From assembly GCF_023094245.1 (NCBI RefSeq), contig NZ_JALMEW010000004.1, positions 248,001-312,000 of the forward strand: a stretch of 64,000 bases of DNA. The letters run 5' to 3'. Position numbers and translations under genes: made by a program. Every line of letters begins with the position of its first letter. Position 1 is the first letter of the stretch. Below, in pieces: positions 17,623 to 26,109 of this stretch. The notes under the pieces were generated by a model, which saw only the letters and a program-made list of their open reading frames with translations, was not told the DNA's origin and ran no database searches. This stretch comes from Halomonas getboli (GTDB taxonomy: Bacteria; Pseudomonadota; Gammaproteobacteria; Pseudomonadales; Halomonadaceae).

Positions 17623-19068
17623 TCAGCGCGACTCCACCTCCATCGACAGCTTGCTCGGCAGCCCCAGCGGGTCGGCGGCGAGCACGTCCGCGTCGCTCTC
17701 CGGCGGCAGGGTCAACGCCACCGTCAGCTCGCTGGCCCGCCCCGCCATCATGTCCACCAGGCCGTCCAGCAGCTGGCCGAATTCCGGGCCGAGCATGGTG
17801 CCGAAGCCCTTGGCCTGGGTACGCGCCTGATCGAGGAACTCGGCCTCGCTCACCCCGCGGCTGGCGGCCATCACCGCCGGCATGCGACCGAACAGCCCCA
17901 GGTCACCGAGCGTCGTCTCGATGCGCCCGCCGAGCAGGGTCACGCCGCTCAGATCACGCATCTCGGCCAGATAGGCTTCCGGCTCCACGCCTTCGGGCAG
18001 GCGCACCGGCAGCTCGCTGTCGAACGTCCAGCGGAAGGCGTCGGCGGCGGTGATCGTGCCGTCACCGGACAGCAGGCTCTTCTGGCCCAGTGCCTCCCAG
18101 CGGCCGTCGAACTCGGCGTCCAGGCGCAGCTGCCCGCTGCCGCCGGTCAGCACGTTGCTGGCCAGGCGCAGCTCGGTGCGCTCGTCGGGCGGCGCCATTT
18201 CGATCATCCGTGCCAGGTCGACGTCGAGGGCCTCGAGCCGGGCGCTGCCCTCACCGTCGTGCATGTCGCCGTCGACGCTCAATCGCGCCAGATCGGCCAC
18301 CAGATGATCGGCGACGATCGACATGTCGTTCAGCTCGAAGCTGTCCAACGTCGCCGCCTCGGGATCGCCCGGCGGGTGGCTCAGGCCCTCGAGGCTCAGC
18401 GAAGACAGGGTGAGATCGCCGGCGCCTACGTCCTCGACCCCCTCGGCGTGGCCCTCGATGCCGCTCATCTCCAGGCGGCCGACGCCGGTCGCCGTGAGCC
18501 TCTCGGCCTCGAGCCGCTGCGCCGACAGCCAGCCGCTCGTCGGCACCTGAGGGCTCAGCGTTTTCTTACCGTCGGCGGAGGTGATCACCGCCGACTCGAG
18601 CGCCAGGCGCAGCCCTTCGGCGCTCAGCCCGTCGGCCTCGAAGGCCGCATCGCCCAGCCGGCCCTCGCCCCAGGGCAGCGGCCCGCCGGGACCGTCGAGG
18701 CGCAGCCGGTCGGCGGTCAGCACGCCCGCATCGCGGCCGGCCCGCTCGAGCCTCAGCCCCTCCATGACGATCGCCTCGGGATCCTCGTAGTCGCCCTTGA
18801 CCACGTAGCGGGCGACGTCCAACCGCGATCCGTCGGCCTCGACCAGGCTCAGGTCCTCGGCGCGGGTCTCGCCGCCGAGCAGGCTGTCGGAGACCTCGCC
18901 GACCGAGAACTCGCCGGCCTCGGCGAAGCGCTCGCGCAGGTCGGCCTCGAGGCGCTCGGCATCGGCCTGGGCCAGGCCGCATGGCAGTGCGGCGAGAACG
19001 GCGGCGAGCGCCGCGGCTCGCGACGGGGGATTAGACATGAAGAACTGGCGTATCAAGGGCTTGCGCAT
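17623..19068 (-). CDS. Secreted protein of unknown function
   Basis: 481 residues with an N-terminal signal (AAALAAVLAALPCGLAQAD) and no further membrane span. The mature part is acidic and made of repeating short beta-strand-like phrases (for example LEAERLTATGVGRLEMSGIE and LTLSSLSLEGLSH), suggesting an elongated beta fold as in AsmA- or DUF945-type periplasmic proteins. I do not recognise the family. ATG at 19068 has GGAGG 8 bases upstream. It lies 35 bp downstream of the polyphosphate kinase-type gene and could be co-transcribed with it. Confidence 0.7.
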   Translation of the reverse strand: MRKPLIRQFFMSNPPSRAAALAAVLAALPCGLAQADAERLEADLRERFAEAGEFSVGEVSDSLLGGETRAEDLSLVEADGSRLDVARYVVKGDYEDPEAIVMEGLRLERAGRDAGVLTADRLRLDGPGGPLPWGEGRLGDAAFEADGLSAEGLRLALESAVITSADGKKTLSPQVPTSGWLSAQRLEAERLTATGVGRLEMSGIEGHAEGVEDVGAGDLTLSSLSLEGLSHPPGDPEAATLDSFELNDMSIVADHLVADLARLSVDGDMHDGEGSARLEALDVDLARMIEMAPPDERTELRLASNVLTGGSGQLRLDAEFDGRWEALGQKSLLSGDGTITAADAFRWTFDSELPVRLPEGVEPEAYLAEMRDLSGVTLLGGRIETTLGDLGLFGRMPAVMAASRGVSEAEFLDQARTQAKGFGTMLGPEFGQLLDGLVDMMAGRASELTVALTLPPESDADVLAADPLGLPSKLSMEVESR

Positions 19069-19103
19069 GAGATTCACCTCCCTGGTGATCGCGCCTGCGG
19101 GCG

Positions 19104-20528
19104 TCAGCGCGGTTCGGCGAGACGCGCCTCGAGCAGGCGGTTGACGTGGTCCAGCACCGCCAGACGGGCGCGGCGCTTGTCATTGGCGTCGATCAGGGCC
19201 CAGCCGCCGTCGACGTCATGAGTATGCACAAACATGTCGTCGATCGCCCGCCGGTAGTCGTCCCAGCGCTCGCGATTGCGCCAGTCCTCCGCGGTGAGCT
19301 TGTGGCGCTTGTGGGGCGTCTCGGCGCGCGAACGGAAGCGGCGCAGCTGCTCGTCCTTGTCGACCGCCAGGAAAAGCTTGCCGAGCACCGCACCGTGGGC
19401 CAGCAGCTGGCGCTCGAAGCGGCGGATCTCGTCATAGCCGCGGCGCCAGGCGGCCGGCTCGGCCAGGCCCTCGACGCGCTCCACCAGCACCCGTCCGTAC
19501 CAGGAGCGGTCGAAGATCGCCACCCGACCGTCCAGCGGCAGCCGGCGCCAGAAGCGCCAGGCCCAGGGATGGGCGCGCTCCTCGTCGCTGGGCGCGGCAA
19601 TGCGATGGACGCGATACTGGCGGGCGTCGAGCGCCGAGGTCAGGCGATGGATGCAGCCGCCCTTGCCGGCGGCGTCCTGGCCCTCGAAGGCCAGCACCAC
19701 GGGAATCCGCCGGCGCTGGATCTCGCGGGCGTTGCCGGCCAGCCGGGCCTGGGCCTCGGTGAGGCGCTCCCGGTAGGTGGCCTTGTCCATGGCCTCGGGC
19801 ATCGCGACGTCGAGGTCCGCCAGCCGCGGCGGCGCCCCGCTGCCCGCCTTGGGCCGGGAGGGCGGAGGCGCGACCTCGGGCAGCGGGCCGGCCATGGCCG
19901 CCACCAGCCGGTGGGCCAGGGCCTTGATCGGCGTCTCGTCGGGGCCGCCGGCCAGGCGGTGCCAGGGCGCATGATCGGCCTCGGTGGCCTCGCGCATCTC
20001 GCGGCCCAGCCGGTCCAGGGCGTCGTACTGGAAATGGCGCTGCCAGTCGTGATCCTTGACCTGCCAGGCCCGTTCGGGGTCGTGCCACAGCGCCTTCAGG
20101 TGGTGCCCCTGGACGTCGCGGTCGATGTCCAGCCACAGTTTGACGATCGCCACGTTCTCGGCGGCCAGCTCGGCCTCGAAGGCGCGGATCTCGGCCAGCC
20201 GATCGCGGAAGGCGCCCTCTCCCAGGCGCTGCTCGGTGCGCGCGAACAGCGCATCGCCGTACCAGCCGTGCACGAACACGCCGACCCGCCCGCGGGCCGG
20301 CAGGCGACGCCAGTAGCGCCACCAGTAGGGGCGCTCGCGCTCCTCGCTGCTGGGGGCCAGGGCGTGCACCTCGGTCAGGCGATTCTCCAGGCGATGGTTG
20401 AGCTCGTTGATCAGCGCCGTCTTGCCGGCGGCGGCGTGACCGGTGACCACCAGCACCACCGAGCGCGAGGCCTGGCGGGCCAGCTCCAGCTGGGCCTCGA
20501 GCAGTGCATAGCGCAGCGATTCCTTCAT
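19104..20528 (-). CDS. pap: Polyphosphate:AMP phosphotransferase (two-domain PPK2)
   Basis: Uses polyphosphate to phosphorylate AMP to ADP. The 474-residue protein is a tandem of two PPK2 domains, each with a P-loop: GHAAAGKT at about 29-36 and GQDAAGKGG in the second half. In the second domain the lid and Walker B segments are intact (FWRRLPLDGRVAIFDRSWYG, then RWDDYRRAIDDM). The first domain has weaker lid motifs, as in Acinetobacter and Pseudomonas PAP where the C-terminal domain is catalytic. It follows the ABC permease by 10 bp and may share its transcript. Confidence 0.92.
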   Translation of the reverse strand: MKESLRYALLEAQLELARQASRSVVLVVTGHAAAGKTALINELNHRLENRLTEVHALAPSSEERERPYWWRYWRRLPARGRVGVFVHGWYGDALFARTEQRLGEGAFRDRLAEIRAFEAELAAENVAIVKLWLDIDRDVQGHHLKALWHDPERAWQVKDHDWQRHFQYDALDRLGREMREATEADHAPWHRLAGGPDETPIKALAHRLVAAMAGPLPEVAPPPSRPKAGSGAPPRLADLDVAMPEAMDKATYRERLTEAQARLAGNAREIQRRRIPVVLAFEGQDAAGKGGCIHRLTSALDARQYRVHRIAAPSDEERAHPWAWRFWRRLPLDGRVAIFDRSWYGRVLVERVEGLAEPAAWRRGYDEIRRFERQLLAHGAVLGKLFLAVDKDEQLRRFRSRAETPHKRHKLTAEDWRNRERWDDYRRAIDDMFVHTHDVDGGWALIDANDKRRARLAVLDHVNRLLEARLAEPR

Positions 20529-20538
20529 TCCATCATCC

Positions 20539-23100
20539 TCATGCCTCGCCCAGTAGCCCCAGGCTCTCGGCGGGCGCCCGGTGCCGGATGCCCCGCGACA
20601 GCCACTGACCGATGGCGCCGACCAGCAGCGCCCCGCCCAGCGGCAGCGCCAGCCACAGCGCCGGATGCCAGCGCGGCGCCAGGTCGAGCCAGCCGCCGTA
20701 GAGCCCGGCCGCGGCCAGCTCGGTCAGCGCCGCGGCCAGCAGGCCGCTGGCCAGCCCCAGCAGCGCGAACTCGGCGCCCTGCACCCGCCGCAGCAGCCGG
20801 TCGCCGGCGCCGAACACCCGCAGCAGGCCTGCCTCGTGGGCGCGCACCGGCAGGCTGGCGGCCAGGGCGGCGTGCAGTACGCTGACTCCGGCGAGCAGCA
20901 CCAGCACCAGCACCAGCTCCACCGCCCGGGTGACCTGCGACAGCACCTCGCGGACCCGCTCGAGGATTGCCTCCACGTCGAGCAGGGTGACGCCGGGGAA
21001 GTCGCGCACCAGCCGGCCCGGCAGCGCGCGCTCGTCGGGCGCCAGGTGGAAGGCGGTGATGTAGCTGTGGCCGAAGCGCTCCAGCACGCCCGGCGGGAAG
21101 ATCACGTAGAAGTTGGGCCGGAAGCTGTCCCAGTCCAGGTCGCGCAGGCTGGTGATCTCGCCGTCGATGGTGGCGCTGCCGACGGTGAAGGTCAGCACGT
21201 CCCCGAGCTCGAGCCCCAGCCGTCCGGCCAGGCCGCTCTCCAGCGAGATCGGCACCGGCGTCGAGGCCTCACCGCCCGACGCCGCCTCTGGGTCGAACCA
21301 CTCCCCCGCCACCAGCCGATTGCCCTCCGGCAGGTCGGCGCGCCAGGTCAGGTTGAGCTCGCGGCGCAGCGAGTTGTCGCCGCGCGCCTCCGCAGGCACC
21401 GCCTCGCGGGGCTCGACGCCGTCGATGGCCGTGAGCCGGCCGCGCACCATGGGGTAAAGATCGCTGCGCGACTCGGCGCCCTCGTTCAGCGCCGCGGCGA
21501 AGGCGTCACGTTCGCCGGGCTGGATGTTGATGGCGAACTGGTTGGGGGTGTTCTCGGGCAGCTGCTCGCGCCAGGCATCGAGCAGGTCGCCGCGCACCAG
21601 GGCGATCATCGCCATGGCGAACAGCGCCACCGAGAAGGCCAGCAGCTGGCCGAGGCTGGCGGCACGCCGACGCCCCAGCTGGCGCCCGCCCAGGCGCAGC
21701 GCCTGCAGGTATCCGGCCCCACCGCGCGCCGGCAGCCGCGAGCACAGCGCCAGCACGCCGCCGAGCAGCAGCCCGCCCAGGCCCCACAGGATCGCCAGCG
21801 CCAGGCCGCCGCCGAGCAGCAAGGCCAGCGACAGGACGGGATCGCCGGAGTAGAGCCACAGCAGCGCGCCGAATACCAGCGCCGCTGCGCTCACCACCCA
21901 CCAGGCGGAGGCCGGCAGCGGGTCCAGCTCGCGGCGCAGCACCTTGAGCGCGCTGACCCGCCGCAGGCGCAGCAGGGTCGGCCCGGCGAAGCCGGCCAGC
22001 ACCGCCAGCGCGGTCAGCACGCCGAGCGCCAGCGGCACCAGCCCCGGCGGCGGCAGCTCCACCGCCAGCAACTGGCCGAGCAGCGCCAGCAGCAGCGCCT
22101 GACCGGCCAGGCCCAACAGCGCGCCCAGCGCCGAGGCCGCCAGCGCCAGCCACAGCAGCTGCAGGGCGAACAGACGCACCAGCTCGGCCTGACGGGCGCC
22201 GAAGCAGCGCAGCAGCGCCGCGGTGTCCAGGTGGCGCTCCACGTAGCGCCGTGTGGCCATGGCCACCGCCACCCCGGCCAGCAGCACCGCGGCCAGCCCG
22301 GCCAGGCTCAGGTAGCGGTCGGCCCGGGACAGCGCGCTGCCGAGCCGCGGCCGGTCGCGGCGCACGTCCTGCACCTGCATGCCCTGCGAGCGCAGCCGCT
22401 CGAGCCGAGGCGTGATCGCCTCCACCGCCTCAGGCGGGCCGGCGGCCAGCAGCTCGTACTCGATGCGCGAGCCGGGCTGGATCAGCCCGGTGGCCTCGAG
22501 ATCGTCGACGTGCACCATCAGCCGCGGATTGAAGCTCGAGAAGCCGGCCGAGGGATCGGCCTCGCGCTCGATCACCCCGCTCACCGTGAGCTCGGCCTGG
22601 CCCAGGCGCAGGGTGTCGCCGAGCGCGAGGTCGAGCAGCTGCGCCAGGCGCGGCGCGATCCAGGCCGTGCCGCGCTCGGGCCCCCGGGGCAGCGCCTCGG
22701 GGCCCGCGCCGCGATCGACCACGGACGCGCCGTAGTGGGGATAGGCGTCGTCCACCGCCTTGACGCCCACCGGCTGGAAGGCCTCGCCGGCGCTGACCAT
22801 GGAGACCATGTCGACCTGGTCGGAGAGTGCGAGGCCGGCGTCCTCGAAGGCGCGGCGCAGCTCGGGATCGAAGGGCCGCGACTGCTCGAGCACCACGTCG
22901 CCGCCCAGCAGCTGGCCGGCCTGACGGGTCAGGCCGCGCTCCAGACGATCGAGGAAGAAACCGATCATGGTGGCGGCGGCCACCGCCAGGGTCAGCGCCA
23001 GGAACAGCGCACGCACGTCGCCGGCGCGCAGGTCGCGCTTGAGCCCCTTCCACGACAGGCCCACGACGTGACGCAGCCGCTGAGTGCGCGCCCCGCTCAT
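20539..23100 (-). CDS. FtsX-like ABC transporter permease (YbbP type)
   Basis: 853-residue permease with two large extracytoplasmic MacB-like regions and FtsX-like membrane blocks: an N-terminal span at about 33-52, a cluster at about 260-500 and a final four-span block (VELVLVLVLLAGVSVLHAAL onward). This matches YbbP, the partner of the YbbA ATPase, thought to export or remodel lipophilic substrates across the envelope. The start overlaps the ATPase stop by ATGA. The ybbA-ybbP pair divergent from tesA is conserved with E. coli. The substrate is unknown. Confidence 0.9.
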   Translation of the reverse strand: MSGARTQRLRHVVGLSWKGLKRDLRAGDVRALFLALTLAVAAATMIGFFLDRLERGLTRQAGQLLGGDVVLEQSRPFDPELRRAFEDAGLALSDQVDMVSMVSAGEAFQPVGVKAVDDAYPHYGASVVDRGAGPEALPRGPERGTAWIAPRLAQLLDLALGDTLRLGQAELTVSGVIEREADPSAGFSSFNPRLMVHVDDLEATGLIQPGSRIEYELLAAGPPEAVEAITPRLERLRSQGMQVQDVRRDRPRLGSALSRADRYLSLAGLAAVLLAGVAVAMATRRYVERHLDTAALLRCFGARQAELVRLFALQLLWLALAASALGALLGLAGQALLLALLGQLLAVELPPPGLVPLALGVLTALAVLAGFAGPTLLRLRRVSALKVLRRELDPLPASAWWVVSAAALVFGALLWLYSGDPVLSLALLLGGGLALAILWGLGGLLLGGVLALCSRLPARGGAGYLQALRLGGRQLGRRRAASLGQLLAFSVALFAMAMIALVRGDLLDAWREQLPENTPNQFAINIQPGERDAFAAALNEGAESRSDLYPMVRGRLTAIDGVEPREAVPAEARGDNSLRRELNLTWRADLPEGNRLVAGEWFDPEAASGGEASTPVPISLESGLAGRLGLELGDVLTFTVGSATIDGEITSLRDLDWDSFRPNFYVIFPPGVLERFGHSYITAFHLAPDERALPGRLVRDFPGVTLLDVEAILERVREVLSQVTRAVELVLVLVLLAGVSVLHAALAASLPVRAHEAGLLRVFGAGDRLLRRVQGAEFALLGLASGLLAAALTELAAAGLYGGWLDLAPRWHPALWLALPLGGALLVGAIGQWLSRGIRHRAPAESLGLLGEA

Positions 23101-23813
23101 GCCGAGGCCCCCTCGCGTTCGATCGCCTCGAGCCGTCCGTCGGCGAGCCTTAGGCAGCGGTCGCAGCGCCGCGCCAGCGCCAGGTCGTGGGTGACCAGCA
23201 CCAGGGTGGTACCGGCCTCGCGGTTCAAGGTAAACAGGGTGTCGATGATGTGCTCGCCGGTGGCGGGGTCGAGGTTACCGGTGGGCTCGTCGGCGAACAC
23301 CAGCTCGGCGCCGGTGACGAAGGCGCGGGCCAGCGCCACGCGCTGTTGCTCCCCGCCGGAGAGCTGCTTGGGCAGGTGGTCGAGGCGCTCGCCGAGCCCC
23401 ACCCGGCCGAGCCAGTCGCGGGCACGGGCCTCGGCGTCACCGTTCGGGGCCAGCTCCAGCGGCAGCAGCACGTTCTCCAGCGCGGTCAGGGTCGGCAGCA
23501 GCTGGAAGTTCTGGAACACGAAGCCGACCCGCCCGGCCCGCAGCCCGGCGCGGCCGTCCTCGTCGAGGTCACCAAGGGGCTCGCCGAACAGCTCGAGCTC
23601 GCCGCCGCTGGGGGCGTCGAGCCCGGCCAGCAGGCCGAGCAGGGTCGACTTGCCTGCCCCGCTCTGGCCGAGGATGGCCAGCGTCTCGCCGGGGAACACC
23701 TCGAGGGCGAGATCACTCAGAATGGTCAGCGAGCGTTCGCCGCTCTCCACCCGCTTGGTCAGGTGGGCGGCGCGTAGAATAGGATGAAGATTTGCTGGCG
23801 AGGAGTCGGACAT
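23097..23813 (-). CDS. ABC transporter ATP-binding protein (YbbA/LolD-like)
   Basis: About 238 residues with Walker A GQSGAGKSTLLG, Q-loop FVFQNFQLLP, signature LSGGEQQRVALARA, Walker B LVFADEPTGNLD and the H-loop VTHD: a complete MacB/LolD-class ATPase. Starts at 23813, 23825 or 23837 are possible, none with a strong ribosome binding site; 23813 fits the family length. Its 5' end overlaps the divergent tesA start, so each promoter must lie inside the other gene. It energises the FtsX-like permease encoded immediately downstream. Confidence 0.9.
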   Translation of the reverse strand: MSDSSPANLHPILRAAHLTKRVESGERSLTILSDLALEVFPGETLAILGQSGAGKSTLLGLLAGLDAPSGGELELFGEPLGDLDEDGRAGLRAGRVGFVFQNFQLLPTLTALENVLLPLELAPNGDAEARARDWLGRVGLGERLDHLPKQLSGGEQQRVALARAFVTGAELVFADEPTGNLDPATGEHIIDTLFTLNREAGTTLVLVTHDLALARRCDRCLRLADGRLEAIEREGASA

Positions 23814-24498
23814 GAGGTCGGTCATGAGAAAGCGCATCCCTGTTGGTCGAGCCCATGGCGTCCTGACGGCGTGCCTGCTGTGGACGCTGCTGGTGCTGGC
23901 GGCCGCCCCGGCGGCGGCCGCCGAGCGCCCGCGGGTGCTGGTAATGGGCGACAGCCTGAGCGCCGCCTACGGCATCGAGCGCGAGGCCGGTTGGGTCAGT
24001 CTGCTGGCCCGGCGGCTGGAGGGGAAGGCCCGGGTGATCAACGCCAGCATCAGCGGCGAGACCAGCAGCGGCGGCGCGACGCGGCTGCCGGCGCTGCTCG
24101 AGGAGCACGCCCCCGACCTGGTAGTGCTGGAGCTGGGCGGCAACGACGGCCTGCGCGGCCTGCCGCCCTCGCAGATGAGCGCCAACCTGGCCGGCATGAT
24201 CGAACAAAGCCAGGCCTCCGGCGCCGAGGTGCTGCTGCTCGGCATCGACATCCCGCCCAATTACGGGCCGGCCTATCGCGACGCCTTCACCGGAGTCTAC
24301 GACGATCTCGCCGAGCGCTACGAGGTACCGCTGGTGCCCTTCCTGCTGGAGGGCGTGGCGCTGGACGATTCCCTGATGCAGGACGACGGGATCCATCCCA
24401 CGGCGGCCGCCCAGCCCGCGCTGCTCGACAACGTCTGGCCGGCGCTGGCGCCGCTGCTGGAAGAGGAAGGCGTGGCGCTGGCGGCGCGTGGTGAGTGA
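23812..24498 (+). CDS. tesA: Arylesterase / thioesterase I (GDSL hydrolase)
   Basis: Periplasmic SGNH hydrolase acting on acyl-CoA, aryl esters or lysophospholipids. A signal peptide ends near AAPAAAAE (residue about 38). Block I is VLVMGDSLSAAYGI with the nucleophilic Ser, block III is LELGGNDGLRG, and block V is DGIHPTAAAQ with the Asp/His pair. Two ATGs have AGGAG or GAGG boxes at 6 bases (23812 and 23824); the first is used. The gene overlaps the start of the divergent ATPase. Three AGTGAGG heptamers cover its stop codon. Confidence 0.92.
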   Translation: MRSVMRKRIPVGRAHGVLTACLLWTLLVLAAAPAAAAERPRVLVMGDSLSAAYGIEREAGWVSLLARRLEGKARVINASISGETSSGGATRLPALLEEHAPDLVVLELGGNDGLRGLPPSQMSANLAGMIEQSQASGAEVLLLGIDIPPNYGPAYRDAFTGVYDDLAERYEVPLVPFLLEGVALDDSLMQDDGIHPTAAAQPALLDNVWPALAPLLEEEGVALAARGE

Positions 24499-24516
24499 GG
24501 AGTGAGGAGTGAGGAG
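24494..24516. repeat. AGTGAGG heptamer, 3.3 copies
   Basis: Perfect tandem array of AGTGAGG that begins in the last codons of tesA and includes its stop codon. A change in copy number would change only the tail or stop position of TesA. Confidence 0.9.
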
Positions 24517-24600
24517 CGAAGCATGCTCGGTGGATCCGTCCGACCCGGTCGGGCGATGCGCTGGCGCTTATCGCCCCTACGAGACTAAGCAAGGAAGACC

Positions 24601-24776
24601 GGGGACAGGGCATCGCGAGGGGTTTTTGGCCATGGGTGAGGCGGATTCCGCCGAACGGGCTGGCCAAGGATGGCCAGCACCGGTCCTGCTAGCGGAGCGG
24701 GATGCGAGAGCGCTGCAGGGCCAAAGGAGCGCCCAAGGATGGGTTCATAGCGCCCTCGCGAGGCCCTGGCCGCGGG
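24601..24776. repeat. Structured dispersed repeat, copy A
   Basis: About 175 bp between tesA and eamA that recurs at 44626-44795 with roughly 90 percent identity over the central 140 bp (aligned by eye). Helices visible in copy A: closing stem 24606-24621 with 24753-24768 (15 pairs, one mismatch); GGCGG-ATT-CCGCC at 24640-24652; CTGGCC-AAGGAT-GGCCAG at 24660-24677; and 24682-24689 with 24715-24722 (8 pairs, one G-T). Several pairs differ from copy B by compensatory changes. Short ORFs on both strands are by-products. Transcription direction is unknown. Could be a structured RNA or a palindromic, REP-like DNA element. Confidence 0.85.
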
Positions 24777-24803
24777 ATCTCCGGGCGCAAAGCAGAGCCT
24801 GGC

Positions 24804-25694
24804 TCAGGCGTCGTCCGGCGATGCCGGGGCCTTCTGCCACTGCTGAAGCCCCAGTCCGCCGAGGATCAGCACCAGGCCGACCAGGGTGGAGGGCAGGATC
24901 GGCTCGCCGACGACCAGGTAGAGCAGCATCAGCGAGACCGGCGGCGACAGGAAGATCAGGTTGGAGACCTTGGCGGTGCGCGACACCGTGCCCACCGCCA
25001 GCTGCCACAGCACGAAGGCGATGCCCATCTCGAACAGCCCCACGTAGACCCCGGCGGCGAGCCCGTCGAGGCCGTGCCACTGAAGCCCCGGCCCGAACAG
25101 CAGCAGCCCGGTCAGCACCGGCACCCCGACGCTGAAGTTCTGCCACTGAGCCACCAGCGGCGGGCGACGATCGCGCACATTGAGCAGCCAGTAGAGCGCC
25201 CAGATCAGCGTCGAGACCAGCGCCAGCCCCACGCCCAGCGGATCGGCGAAGGCCACGTCGAATACCGCGCCGCGGGTGGCGATCACCCACACCCCGGCGT
25301 AGGCGACCAGGCCGGCCAGCGCATCCACGAGCGTGAGGCGCTGGCCGAGGATCGGCACCGCCAGCAGCGCCATGGCCAGCGCCCAGGTGTAGTTTAGCGC
25401 CATCGCCTCCTGGCCCGGCAGGCGATCGTAGGCGGCGAACAGCACCAGGTAGTAGGCCACCGGATTCATCAGCCCCGCCCAGGCCGCGGTGCGCCAGCCG
25501 CGCCTCAGCGCCTCGCCGAGCAGACCCCGGTGCACCACCAGCGCGCCGATCAGCGCCCAGGACACCAGCGCCGCGAGCCACATCAGCTCCAGCGGCGTCA
25601 TCCGCTCGAGCGCCACCTTGAAGGCGGTGGCCACCGTGGACCACAGCGCCACGGCGCCCAGCCCGTAGAGCATGGCACGACGATCCGTTGTCAT
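24804..25694 (-). CDS. EamA/DMT family transporter
   Basis: 296-residue inner-membrane protein with ten hydrophobic spans arranged as two EamA repeats, for example YGLGALVALWSTVATAFKVAL-type first span and the SRTAKVSNLIFLSPPVSLML segment before span nine. Members export small metabolites such as amino acids or purines; the substrate here cannot be read from sequence. ATG at 25694 is chosen because AGGGAG precedes it by 6 bases; a longer in-frame start 10 codons upstream lacks a site. Stands alone, flanked by heptamer microsatellites and repeat copy A. Confidence 0.85.
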   Translation of the reverse strand: MTTDRRAMLYGLGAVALWSTVATAFKVALERMTPLELMWLAALVSWALIGALVVHRGLLGEALRRGWRTAAWAGLMNPVAYYLVLFAAYDRLPGQEAMALNYTWALAMALLAVPILGQRLTLVDALAGLVAYAGVWVIATRGAVFDVAFADPLGVGLALVSTLIWALYWLLNVRDRRPPLVAQWQNFSVGVPVLTGLLLFGPGLQWHGLDGLAAGVYVGLFEMGIAFVLWQLAVGTVSRTAKVSNLIFLSPPVSLMLLYLVVGEPILPSTLVGLVLILGGLGLQQWQKAPASPDDA

Positions 25695-25750
25695 AAGCTC
25701 TCCCTGTCGTTCGTTACCGGTCACGGGCTCAGCGAGAACCGCGTATTCTC

Positions 25751-25781
25751 CTCGCCCCTCGCCCCTCGCCCCTCGCCCCTC
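25751..25781. repeat. TCGCCCC heptamer, 4 copies
   Basis: Four perfect TCGCCCC units plus TCG, ending 5 bp from the SelW-like stop codon (minus strand). It lies between the 3' end of that gene and the EamA start, so it could affect transcript ends or the EamA upstream region. Confidence 0.9.
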
Positions 25782-25785
25782 GAGA

Positions 25786-26055
25786 CTACCGATCGATATG
25801 CCCCAGGTTCCGCTCGGGGTCGAGGCGGTCGCGCACCTTCTGCTTCAGCGTCTTGCTGTCGGGAAAGCCGCCGTCGCGCTTGCGCTCCCACAGGCTCTCG
25901 TCGTCGCAGAAGATCTCGAAGTAGCCGCCGTGGGACGGTACCAGGCTGACTTCCTCGAGGTCCTCGCCGAAGGTCGACAGCAGCTCCTGGGCATACCAGG
26001 CGCTGCGCAGCAGCCATTGGCATTGAGTACAGTAGTGAATGCGAATACGTGACAC
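25786..26055 (-). CDS. SelT/SelW/SelH (Rdx) family redox protein
   Basis: 89-residue thioredoxin-like protein beginning MSRIRIHYCTQCQWLLRSAW. CTQC replaces the CxxU site of eukaryotic selenoprotein W, and the later GGYFEI plus DSKTLKQKVRDR segments match bacterial Rdx proteins. Role unknown; thought to be thiol-redox. It is divergent from the MFS gene with 54 bp between starts, and this pairing suggests shared regulation. No selenocysteine signal is needed because both positions are Cys. Confidence 0.85.
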   Translation of the reverse strand: MSRIRIHYCTQCQWLLRSAWYAQELLSTFGEDLEEVSLVPSHGGYFEIFCDDESLWERKRDGGFPDSKTLKQKVRDRLDPERNLGHIDR

Positions 26056-26109
26056 GATGCCCTTCCTGTCGCAACAATAAGCGCTTCATCCTACCAGCGA
26101 GGAGCCCCC

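Noticed and set aside
20581..23787. A 1068-codon open frame on the plus strand
   Set aside because: It is antisense to the permease and ATPase genes, has Gln/His/Arg-rich non-protein-like composition and no motif; high GC makes such shadow frames common.
24509..24790. Small frames such as MGEADSAERAGQGWPAP in repeat copy A
   Set aside because: The similar frame in copy B is conserved because the DNA repeat is; substitutions between copies preserve stems, not codons.
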